From Chloroflexota bacterium (GTDB lineage: Bacteria; Chloroflexota; Dehalococcoidia; Lucifugimonadales; Lucifugimonadaceae): 64,000 nt of DNA. The stretch is taken from NCBI GenBank assembly GCA_013204555.1, contig JABMNO010000014.1, positions 1 through 64,000 of the forward strand. The letters are read 5' to 3'. The notes under the pieces were generated by a model. The model did not search any database. It saw only the letters and a list, made by a program, of their open reading frames with translations, and was not told where the DNA came from. Shown here one piece after another: positions 33,869-41,891 of this stretch. The translations under genes were made by a program, and so were the position numbers. Each line of letters begins with the position of its first letter. The first letter of the stretch is position 1.

Positions 33869-34705
33869 ATGTCCAACCCATTTGAGTTTGAGTTCATGGT
33901 CCGCGCCCTCATCGGAGGTGTGCTTTCCGGGGCCATTGCACCATCCCTTGGGCTGTTCATCTATCTGCGACGGTTATCGTTAGTTGCGGATACGCTCGCC
34001 CACGTTGCGCTGATGGGCGTAGCGATCGGCCTGATCGCCAACGTGTTTCCGCCACTGGTGGCGTTGGTCACAGCTACCGGAGCCGCAGCGGCGATTGAGA
34101 TCATGCGATCACGCCGTATCTTGCCCGGCGACGCGGCGCTTGCTGTGTTTCTGTATTCGTCGCTGGCAGTCGCAGTCGTGATTATCGGATTCTCCGATGG
34201 ATTCAACTCAGACCTGTTCGGCTATCTCTTCGGCAGCATCCTCACGGTGTCCGCCACCGATCTCTGGCTCCTCGCCGGACTGGGCGTTATTACGGTTGGG
34301 TTTGTGATGGTCTTTTTCTCTGAACTCGCGCAGACGTCATTCGACTTGGACCTTGCTCGGACCAACGGAGTGCGAGTCGATCTGATCAATCTTGGATTGG
34401 CTGTGCTGACGGGCGCCACGATCACTCTCTCAATGCGCGTTGTTGGTGTGCTATTGATCGGCGCTCTCATAGTCGTACCAGTACTTGCCGCACTCAGGTT
34501 GACCACGGGCCTCCGGCAGACGCTCTTTGTATCGATGTTGATCGGGGTGATTTCCGCTGTGACCGGACTGTTGTTATCTTTCTATACTGACATGGTGCCG
34601 GGCGGAGCGATTGTGATCACATCTATCGGGATACTGCTGATAACCGCCGGGTGGAAGTTGGGGGTCACAAAGGTGACCACCCGTAATCGCGTGTCAGCCA
34701 GTTGA
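33869..34705 (+). CDS. znuB: Zinc/manganese ABC transporter permease
   Basis: A 278-residue ABC3-family permease with about eight or nine helices. Family marks include YLRRLSLVADTLAHVALMGVAIG, the GDAALAVFLYSSLA loop and GVLLIGALIVVPVLAALRL. It is 9 nt downstream of the ATPase gene. No metal-binding lipoprotein (ZnuA) is found near, so the binding component must be encoded elsewhere or be absent. Confidence 0.85.
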   Translation: MSNPFEFEFMVRALIGGVLSGAIAPSLGLFIYLRRLSLVADTLAHVALMGVAIGLIANVFPPLVALVTATGAAAAIEIMRSRRILPGDAALAVFLYSSLAVAVVIIGFSDGFNSDLFGYLFGSILTVSATDLWLLAGLGVITVGFVMVFFSELAQTSFDLDLARTNGVRVDLINLGLAVLTGATITLSMRVVGVLLIGALIVVPVLAALRLTTGLRQTLFVSMLIGVISAVTGLLLSFYTDMVPGGAIVITSIGILLITAGWKLGVTKVTTRNRVSAS

Positions 34706-34866
34706 CACTCCGTGAATTGGTTTGGATCAACACCGGCGGGACCCGGATCTTGAAAATGAGTTGCGATGGCTCAGGCGCTCCATCAGATACGTGATCGCTA
34801 GCGAACTAATCAGCACCACGCCACCGCCAATCGCATCCGTAATAGTGGATCGAACGGATTTTCTCT

Positions 34867-35217
34867 GTGCTCGAGGCAATGCCTGACGCTGCCATCGCTG
34901 TGGCTGAAGAGTTAACCGCCTACAGCCGCGAATATCTCGTTGGTCGCCCCATCGAAGTGATTATTCCAAGTTCCAGACGGCGCAATCATGTCCATCTGCG
35001 AAGCCGTTACCAGACAGCGCCAACGGTCTGCGAAGTGGGGGATCGAAGAGACCTCCAGCTACGCCGAAAAAACGGGGCTCTGGTATCTGTCCCAATTAAT
35101 TTACGCCCACTTGTGGGACGACCCGGCGTAAACAATCACTGTAGTCCTCACCCTCGAACGCATCTTCCCAGCCGATTTGTTCAACCGGAAACAGCCAGGA
35201 AGTTGCGAGAAGGTTAA
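34867..35217 (+). pseudogene. Remnant of a PAS sensor-domain gene
   Basis: The 116-codon frame begins LEAMPDAAIAVAEE like a PAS domain entry, then jumps to YSREYLVGRPIEVIIPSSRR and on to DLQLRRKNGALVSVPINLRPL, the PAS core end. The stretch that should lie between (about 20 residues with the NxxAExxFG segment) is missing, and no kinase or effector domain follows. It looks like an internally deleted fragment of a PAS histidine kinase or regulator. 34706-34866 holds nothing recognised. Confidence 0.6.
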
Positions 35218-35370
35218 TTCTCCATCTGCCGGTTACCAAGCCGTAACCGTTTCGGCTCCTTTTCGTAGCTTTACTCCCCGTACCTGAGGATAGGCTTTCT
35301 CATCAGGTTGGGATTTTCCAGTAGCGCAGATGGGCTGGGGCACTGGATTACGACCGGGGAATGGGGATTC

Positions 35371-38300
35371 ATGAAAGCGATAGCGTTCATCACCAGGAAC
35401 GCACCGACGCCAGTCGTACGATTCGCGTTTGGGACAAAATTACATGGGGTACACGCCGGGTTCAATTTAATGTTGGACCCAAATTGGCACACAGATCGCG
35501 CTCCGGCGCAATCTGTAAATTACGCCTCCCTGATATTGGAAATGGCCACTGTTGCTCTGGCATTTGTAACGGCGTGGATCATCACCGCCATTACAGGGCC
35601 GACTATGAGTCTGTTCGACGAAAAGGTTGTAATTACCAGATTCGAAATGCTGGCTATCGTTCTGATATTGGGCCTGGTATGGATGTTGCGCCGCAGATGG
35701 GATGAGTTTCGCCGATTTAGATCCCTCCAGGGAGTTGGTCGGTCATCATTTCAACGAGGTGGACTCAATGACGCAGCAGTAACCGCGCTGTCCGAGCTGG
35801 AGGCAGTGGTATTTGGAGATCCCGATATCAATGTACTGGGTGATGCCATCGCTAAGAGTGCAAGTCGAGTATTGAATTTTGATCGCATGAGCATAATTGC
35901 TCTGGATCTTGGCAATGGCGCTTCGTCCCTCATGTATGCCCTTGGAGGCAGCGCCACCATTTGGGCTCCCGGTGAGCGCCATGTATTGCCCGCCGGCCTT
36001 ATGACTTCACTTCATGTGCTTTCCGCAGATCGCGATGGGACCATCCTGTCTAAGATGGAGCTATCCCGGATTGGAGAACTGAATCCAACCGTATTTGAAA
36101 TTATTCCGACGTGGGGCGACCTAACCTCGGTAATGACGATACCGTTGGTATCAGCGAGCGATGAACCGATCGCCTTGCTGTTCTTCCACTCATTCTCTGA
36201 TACGCGTTTTGAGAAAAGCGACCTGCCGATAGCCAGTGCGATCGGTCAGTTAGCGTCGCCTGCGGTACACCGAGATTTCGCGATAGAGGGGTACCGAACC
36301 AGTTCTCGGGAGATGGCGGCGGCGGCAGAAATTGGCAAGCTGCTCAATTCTGATTCCTTGAGCGATGCCACATTTACCCAGGTGGCTGACATCCTGCAGA
36401 GTGTAATCCCGTTTGACCAGGTGTCCGTGGCGATCAAATCACAGTCCGGAACTTATTCGGAATTGAGTTCCTTAGAACAGACCCACCCCATGCTCATTGA
36501 TCCAACCACTTTGCGTCCCGAGCCGTCTTCATTTTCTGAGATGGTCTCTACAACTGGTGAACCGCTGCTATTCAATCGTTGGAGCCGCGAGGCGCTATAT
36601 GAACAATGCCCAGAGGGCCTCCAGTTTGTTGAAAGTCGCGATTTTAACGGTGCGGTAATCGTCCCTCTCAAGCTAAGAGGCGATACCGTGGGCATGATCG
36701 GGCTCTTCACGGGCAGAGATGACCTCTACGATGAAGCCAGCATAGCCAGGCTGTCCCAGTTGGCAGACTATCTGACTGCACTCCTCAGGAGAGCGTTTGA
36801 GGAAGTTGAGGCTGAAGTACTGGTCAACAGACGCCGGGTCCTCGCGTTGATTTCCGATCTGTCCGCCCAGACCACCGATATCGAGGGACTTTTCTCTCAG
36901 GTGTTCCAAAATGCGGGTGAGATCCTGGAGTTCGATGGGGCAAGGTCAGCGATTTTCGACCGTGGGGCTGACGAAATCGAGGTGGTGTTCTCCGGGGGAA
37001 CGCTTTCGCCTGACTCATCGACCATTGGCACCCACCCACCTGATAAAAACGCGTTGGGACTTGTTCAGGAATCCAGAAAAACTTTCCGATTGGGTGAGGC
37101 GAATCGCGATGTATGGCGCCAGCACCTTTCGGCTATTGATGGCACCCACGGCGTTCGAGTCAACTCAGTTCTAATGACACCTGTTGTGTGGCACGACGAA
37201 GTGGTTGGGGTGATCGTATTTCAATCAGCACAGTGGGATGCATATTCACAGGATGATCTGGGCATAGCGGATCAAATCGCCTCACGGGTGAGCGCTTCAG
37301 TAGCGAGTACTCGACTGCGCCGCATTGTAGAGCGAGATTCCCGGACGATTGATGTACTTGGCGAAATAAACCGCATCGCAACTTCAAGTCTGAATTTTGA
37401 GACGAAGCTTCAACGCATCAAGGCCAGCGCAAACGCGTTGTTCCCGCTTGAGGAGTTGGCTGTGAGATCGTATGAGTCCGAACACGGCTCCATAGACCGC
37501 ACCTTCACCACTTCAGACGCGGGGGTGACTAGACGCGTTGAAATGTTGCTCCAACTCGCAAAAGATCACAACGGTCCGCTGAACATCTCACGCGCAGAAT
37601 ACCCGGTGTCAGCGATGAGCACCGGAAGGGGTGGGGAAGGTACTGAGGCGGAGCCAGTGAGCGTGTTGGTGTACCCCATGAACTGGCACGCTGAACGCGT
37701 CGGCTTCGTCGCACTCATATCAAGCAAGTTGGCCAAATTTACCAAAGGCCAAGAAAAAGTCGCCCACCAAATCGTATCTAGCCTTGCGGCGGCCATCGCC
37801 AATGAGCGGCTATCTGGACGCACGTCCGAACTCAGCCGAGAGCGGGCACAGAGCCAAAAGCTGGTTCGTGAAAAAGAACGCCTGGAGCAGATGGACATGG
37901 AGAGGGAGCGGTTTATCTCTTCGGTCTCTCATGAACTGAAAACACCACTAACTGCAATAACCGCATTCTCAGAGATTCTGGCTCGAAACAGAGCTGGAAG
38001 TCTTGGCGAAAGAGAAATCCAGCATGTTGCGCTAATCCAGAAAAATGCTCGAATGTTGAATCATCTCATCTCAGACCTCTTTGACACCACCTCAATTCAA
38101 TCGGGGCGGTTCGAGTTGATCGTTGATGAGTTCGTTCTCGGTGATCTTCTTAAGGAAATCGCGCAGAGCATGGCGCCAACATTTGTCGATAAGGACCAGA
38201 ATTTCACGATGACTGAGCCGCCTGAGCTGGTGTGGCTTAAGGCCGACCGAAACAGATTGGCTCAGGTGATAACGAATCTACTGGGAAACGCTTCAAAATA

Positions 38301-38694
38301 TTCCCCTGACTCAACACAAATTGACATGATCAGCAAATTGGATAAGGGCGTGGTCTCATTTCAAGTGCTGGACCGTGGTCCTGGCATATCGAGCGATGAA
38401 AGGGCGAAGCTATTCACCCCGTTCTATCGAGTCGATAACCAAACGACCAGAAATGTGAGCGGCTCCGGTCTGGGACTCTATGTGTCAAAGTCAATTTGCG
38501 ACCACCACTCAGGTTCGATTGAAGTGCAGAACCGCCCAGATGGCGGCTCGATATTCGAAGTCAGGCTTCCAAACGGCCGGACGGAGCCGTCAGAGGAGTG
38601 GATTGCTGCGCAATCGTCGATCGGTCCTCTCTCTGAACCTCACTCAATACTTGATGCTCTACCTGAGATTGGTCATCACCTCATAAACAGCTAA
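35371..38694 (+). CDS. Membrane histidine kinase with tandem GAF-like domains
   Basis: About 1107 residues. Two helices at the N terminus (near residues 50-75 and 95-115) are followed by about four GAF-like domains between 135 and 810, then HisKA (VSHELKTPLTAITAFSEIL, His near 853) and HATPase_c with N box NLLGNASKYSPDS, DRGPGIS and GSGLGLYV. It autophosphorylates in response to a ligand or redox signal read by the GAFs. No response regulator is adjacent, although the orphan receiver at 31.1 kb is a candidate partner. The start is uncertain: TTG 35308 or ATG 35371, the latter with GGGGA upstream. Confidence 0.85.
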   Translation: MKAIAFITRNAPTPVVRFAFGTKLHGVHAGFNLMLDPNWHTDRAPAQSVNYASLILEMATVALAFVTAWIITAITGPTMSLFDEKVVITRFEMLAIVLILGLVWMLRRRWDEFRRFRSLQGVGRSSFQRGGLNDAAVTALSELEAVVFGDPDINVLGDAIAKSASRVLNFDRMSIIALDLGNGASSLMYALGGSATIWAPGERHVLPAGLMTSLHVLSADRDGTILSKMELSRIGELNPTVFEIIPTWGDLTSVMTIPLVSASDEPIALLFFHSFSDTRFEKSDLPIASAIGQLASPAVHRDFAIEGYRTSSREMAAAAEIGKLLNSDSLSDATFTQVADILQSVIPFDQVSVAIKSQSGTYSELSSLEQTHPMLIDPTTLRPEPSSFSEMVSTTGEPLLFNRWSREALYEQCPEGLQFVESRDFNGAVIVPLKLRGDTVGMIGLFTGRDDLYDEASIARLSQLADYLTALLRRAFEEVEAEVLVNRRRVLALISDLSAQTTDIEGLFSQVFQNAGEILEFDGARSAIFDRGADEIEVVFSGGTLSPDSSTIGTHPPDKNALGLVQESRKTFRLGEANRDVWRQHLSAIDGTHGVRVNSVLMTPVVWHDEVVGVIVFQSAQWDAYSQDDLGIADQIASRVSASVASTRLRRIVERDSRTIDVLGEINRIATSSLNFETKLQRIKASANALFPLEELAVRSYESEHGSIDRTFTTSDAGVTRRVEMLLQLAKDHNGPLNISRAEYPVSAMSTGRGGEGTEAEPVSVLVYPMNWHAERVGFVALISSKLAKFTKGQEKVAHQIVSSLAAAIANERLSGRTSELSRERAQSQKLVREKERLEQMDMERERFISSVSHELKTPLTAITAFSEILARNRAGSLGEREIQHVALIQKNARMLNHLISDLFDTTSIQSGRFELIVDEFVLGDLLKEIAQSMAPTFVDKDQNFTMTEPPELVWLKADRNRLAQVITNLLGNASKYSPDSTQIDMISKLDKGVVSFQVLDRGPGISSDERAKLFTPFYRVDNQTTRNVSGSGLGLYVSKSICDHHSGSIEVQNRPDGGSIFEVRLPNGRTEPSEEWIAAQSSIGPLSEPHSILDALPEIGHHLINS

Positions 38695-38803
38695 TAAGTC
38701 TCAGCGCGATCGCAAGTCAGGTTCCCGATCCCTTTTTCCGGCGTCCCACATCGCTTAGTATCACCATCACGTTCTAGCGACGCCGCTGAGAAAGGGAAAA
38801 GCG

Positions 38804-40633
38804 ATGCCGAGGCTCACCGGCGGAGAGATCGTAATTGACCGGCTGGTTGCCGAGGGAGTGCCGTACTTCGTTGGCATCCCCGGACACGGTGCACTGGGAC
38901 TCATGGATGCAGCGCTGAAAGCATCCGACCGAATTGACATCATTCAGGTCCGACATGAACAGAGCGCCGTTCACCTCGCTGATGGCTACTATCGCGTTAG
39001 CGGTTCACCACTTGCCTGTTTCACTTCAATTGGGCCCGGTGCGCTCAATACTGCGATTGGGCTTGGAACTTGCTTTGTTGAGTCCACCTCCACAATGGTC
39101 ATCTCTGGCGCGCCTCACACGTACATGCGGGGCAGGGGAGTGCTACAGGAGATCGAGCGCAAATCGCCCGCAGATCTGCCTTCCGCGCTAGAGCCGCTGG
39201 TGAAGAAGGCCTACCGACCATCAGAGCACGATGAACTATTTGAAGCGATGGAAGATGCCTTCACTCAGATGCTGACGGGAAGACCTGGCCCTGTGTTTTT
39301 AAGCCTGCCCATGGACCTGCAGTCTGACGCAGGTGAGGTACCAAATGCCGAAACGCGCGTTCGCGACGCGTTTCAATCAAGTCCCGACGACACAGCGGTG
39401 CGTGCGGCGGCTGAACTTCTAATGAACGCAAATCGCACCGTTATCGTCGCCGGAGGAGGAGTCTCTCTGTCTGGTGCTGAGGCGGCGCTACTCAAGCTGG
39501 CGGAACAGGCGGGCGCGGCTGTAGTGACCACACTTCAAGCCAAGGGATGTTTTCCGGAGGATCACGCCCTCTACGGCTGGCTACCCGGCAGCAAAGGCAC
39601 AAGTATCGGTAACGCGCTCACACTGGCCGCAGATGTAATTCTGGCCGTTGGATGTAGATTCACCGATCAGACTGCGAGCTCCTATCGGGCCGATACGACC
39701 TTCAATATCCCGGAATCGAAGCTCATTCAGATCGACGTCGATGAGGGTGAGATTGGCAAGAACATACCGGTGGACGTTGGCATCATTGGAGACGCCAGAC
39801 AGGCGCTAGAAGCGCTATCTGAGACTCTCTCCGATCTCGGCCCGCGAAGTAGCGTAAAGACAGACAGTTACATCGAAGATATTGCAGCACTTCGAACCAG
39901 GTGGTTGGACGAGACCGCTCCACTCAGGGAGTCGGATGCTGACCCAACGACGGTGCCACGCTTCTACAAAGAGCTCAGAGATGTGCTTGCCCGCGATGCC
40001 ATAGTTGTCACATCTTCTGGACACGCCCAGGCCTGTGTGCTGGAGTTCCCGTTTTACGAGCCACGCACCAATATCACGGCAGGTGGTTTCTCTACGATGG
40101 GTTTCGCGTATCCGGCCTCTCTGGGGGCAAAACTGGCGGCGCCTGAACGGGAAGTGGTCGCAGTGGTCGGCGACGGCGATTTCATGATGACGATGCAGGA
40201 GATGGCGACCGCTTATCAGTACGGAATTAACACAGTCGTCGTGGTGCTCAACAACTATGGCTGGTACTCCATTCGAGACCTACAGAAGGCCGAATTAGGG
40301 GAGGACCGGGCTTACGCAACGGATTTCGTCGCCGAAGGCGCCACGTTGCCGCCGGACTTTGTCATGGCTGCCAGAGCATTTGGACTACATGCGGAAGGTG
40401 TGAGCAAGCCATCAGACATTGGCCCGGCGATCACGCGTGCGCTGGAATCAGGCCGTCCGTCACTGGTTGAAGTATCTGTGGCACGTGACTACCCGAATTC
40501 TGGAAGTACCGTCGTTGGCTGGTGGGATGTTCCAATTCCGGATTATCTGACCGACCGCCGGGCGGAGTACGAAGAGAACCGGGCGAAAGAAGTTCCACCG
40601 CCTAACCTGCGCTCGGCGCAAAAGGATTCATAG
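38804..40633 (+). CDS. Thiamine-diphosphate enzyme, acetolactate-synthase-like
   Basis: A 609-residue three-domain ThDP enzyme. The N-terminal domain contains the cofactor-activating Glu in VRHEQSAVHLADGYYR, the middle Rossmann-like domain has VIVAGGGVSLSGAEAAL, and the C-terminal domain binds ThDP and Mg through GDGDFMMTMQEMATAYQYG with NN (VVLNNYGWYSI). It resembles acetolactate synthase large subunits, glyoxylate carboligase and related enzymes. No regulatory ilvH-type subunit follows, so a catabolic carboligase or decarboxylase is likely. AGAAAGGG precedes the ATG. Confidence 0.8.
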   Translation: MPRLTGGEIVIDRLVAEGVPYFVGIPGHGALGLMDAALKASDRIDIIQVRHEQSAVHLADGYYRVSGSPLACFTSIGPGALNTAIGLGTCFVESTSTMVISGAPHTYMRGRGVLQEIERKSPADLPSALEPLVKKAYRPSEHDELFEAMEDAFTQMLTGRPGPVFLSLPMDLQSDAGEVPNAETRVRDAFQSSPDDTAVRAAAELLMNANRTVIVAGGGVSLSGAEAALLKLAEQAGAAVVTTLQAKGCFPEDHALYGWLPGSKGTSIGNALTLAADVILAVGCRFTDQTASSYRADTTFNIPESKLIQIDVDEGEIGKNIPVDVGIIGDARQALEALSETLSDLGPRSSVKTDSYIEDIAALRTRWLDETAPLRESDADPTTVPRFYKELRDVLARDAIVVTSSGHAQACVLEFPFYEPRTNITAGGFSTMGFAYPASLGAKLAAPEREVVAVVGDGDFMMTMQEMATAYQYGINTVVVVLNNYGWYSIRDLQKAELGEDRAYATDFVAEGATLPPDFVMAARAFGLHAEGVSKPSDIGPAITRALESGRPSLVEVSVARDYPNSGSTVVGWWDVPIPDYLTDRRAEYEENRAKEVPPPNLRSAQKDS

Positions 40634-40647
40634 GTAATGCCAGGCTG

Positions 40648-40690
40648 AGGCGACTTGCCGAGTTAAACCTCTGAGCGCGGACAGTCGCCT
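40648..40690. terminator. 8-bp inverted repeat after the ThDP gene
   Basis: AGGCGACT and AGTCGCCT pair across a 27-base loop, 15 nt after the stop codon. No T run follows, so it is a possible terminator only. Confidence 0.3.
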
Positions 40691-40780
40691 TAAGTAGCTC
40701 CATTCGCACGCTCCCGGAAACTCCGAAGGTCTCATCTCCCTCACGCGCTGGCCCGCGAATCTCACGGTCGCGTCACAATG

Positions 40781-40800
40781 TGCGGCGCGTCATCGCCGCA
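40781..40800. promoter_or_regulatory. Perfect 7-bp hairpin before the metzincin gene
   Basis: TGCGGCG and CGCCGCA are separated by CGTCAT, ending 32 nt before the start codon. It could be an operator or an mRNA leader hairpin controlling the protease. Confidence 0.35.
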
Positions 40801-40831
40801 TAATTGAATTGAGTGGAAGGGATAATTTGCT

Positions 40832-41548
40832 TTGACTGACCGGCTCAGAAGAATCAGCGCAGTAGTCATGTTCATCGCGCTCGTCGGTTCTGTGATGGGC
40901 ACAAGCATGGCGGCAGGACCGGTCTTGGGACTTTCCACCCAGCACGAAGCTGACGGCCATGCGGTTGAGGACAGCGCCGAGCGCGCGGCTGCAATAAGCA
41001 ACCTCGTGCTGCGTAATAGTGATGATGATGGCCCCACTCATTTACTCAACATCGTGATCGCCGCTGATGAAGAGTTCATAGCGAAGGCTGGGCCTGAGTG
41101 GAGCGAGGCAGCTACAGATATCGTTCGTGACGCCTCCGAACTGATGCGTCAGATCGGGGTTGGGATCACCATCACTGACGTCCGGCGTTGGGCCTCTGAT
41201 GATGAAGAGTCAAACATAAGTTCTCTGCTTGATGATTCAATCGTGCAGACCGGCTCCCACAGTGACGCTGTGCTGATCTCTCTGACCGGGCAGCGAACCG
41301 ACAAATATGATGGCTGGGCCAGGCAAACACCGCCCGTGCTGCTCTTGCGGGTCGCCGTCCCTCCAATCCAGACAACGGCGTCCCTCGTTGCGCACGAATT
41401 AGGCCACATTCTGGGCGCTGGGCACCATGGCGAAGATCATGACTGCCCGAAAGATGGCTGCCTGATGGACGCGAAGGGTTACGCCCATGCTGATACGTGG
41501 TGTGATCACCACAGGGAAGATATCGCCGGCATACTCGCTCACCTCTAG
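40832..41548 (+). CDS. Secreted metzincin-type zinc metalloprotease
   Basis: A 238-residue exported protein. The N terminus (RRISAVVMFIALVGSVMGTSMAAG) is a signal peptide with an AMA-like cleavage region. The zinc motif is VAHELGHILGAGHH (HExxHxxGxxH) and the Met-turn is CLMDAKG, placing it among the metzincins (M10/M12-like). Paired Cys around the Met-turn (DCPKDGC) may form a disulfide. It is TTG-initiated with GGAAGGG upstream. It probably degrades external proteins; the substrate is unknown. Confidence 0.8.
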   Translation: MTDRLRRISAVVMFIALVGSVMGTSMAAGPVLGLSTQHEADGHAVEDSAERAAAISNLVLRNSDDDGPTHLLNIVIAADEEFIAKAGPEWSEAATDIVRDASELMRQIGVGITITDVRRWASDDEESNISSLLDDSIVQTGSHSDAVLISLTGQRTDKYDGWARQTPPVLLLRVAVPPIQTTASLVAHELGHILGAGHHGEDHDCPKDGCLMDAKGYAHADTWCDHHREDIAGILAHL

Positions 41549-41823
41549 CTTTCGCGTCCGGGTGGCACCGAAATGCAAATCCACGGGCCATCTGCGAGAG
41601 ACATAAGACCCGGGGATGTTGAGTAGAACGGTCCGCCACCACATGCAGGACGTCGCGTTTCAGCATCACGGTAATCTTGAGTGCTGTACTTGAGTGGCGC
41701 TCGAAGACGAGTGACGTAGCTTCGTTAAAAACGAGGGCGTTTGTAGCTTGGTATCGACACGAAAGCCCACTGTTGGAGAGTTATTGTTCGGAGTGAGACA
41801 TTCGCTTTCATCGTCAGAAAGCA

Positions 41824-41865
41824 GGCAGGGCCGCGCCCATCACTGTGTGGAGACGCGGCCCTGCC
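41824..41865. terminator. Strong 12-bp hairpin between convergent genes
   Basis: GGCAGGGCCGCG and CGCGGCCCTGCC form a perfect stem over an 18-base loop, between the metzincin gene (plus) and the MMPL gene (minus). It can serve both strands. The rest of 41549-41891 holds nothing recognised. Confidence 0.55.
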
Positions 41866-41891
41866 ATCAAATCTGGTTGCTGAGCTGGAGA

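Noticed and set aside
34706-34866. Minus-strand hydrophobic stretch before the PAS remnant
   Set aside because: It reads as one possible membrane helix but is short, with no start and no family.
36453-37898. Several minus-strand frames opposite the GAF kinase gene
   Set aside because: They are shadows of the plus-strand gene with no ribosome sites or family features.
41172-41669. 165-codon minus-strand frame opposite the metzincin
   Set aside because: It covers the metzincin in antisense; composition (Arg, His, Cys rich) is typical of a shadow frame.
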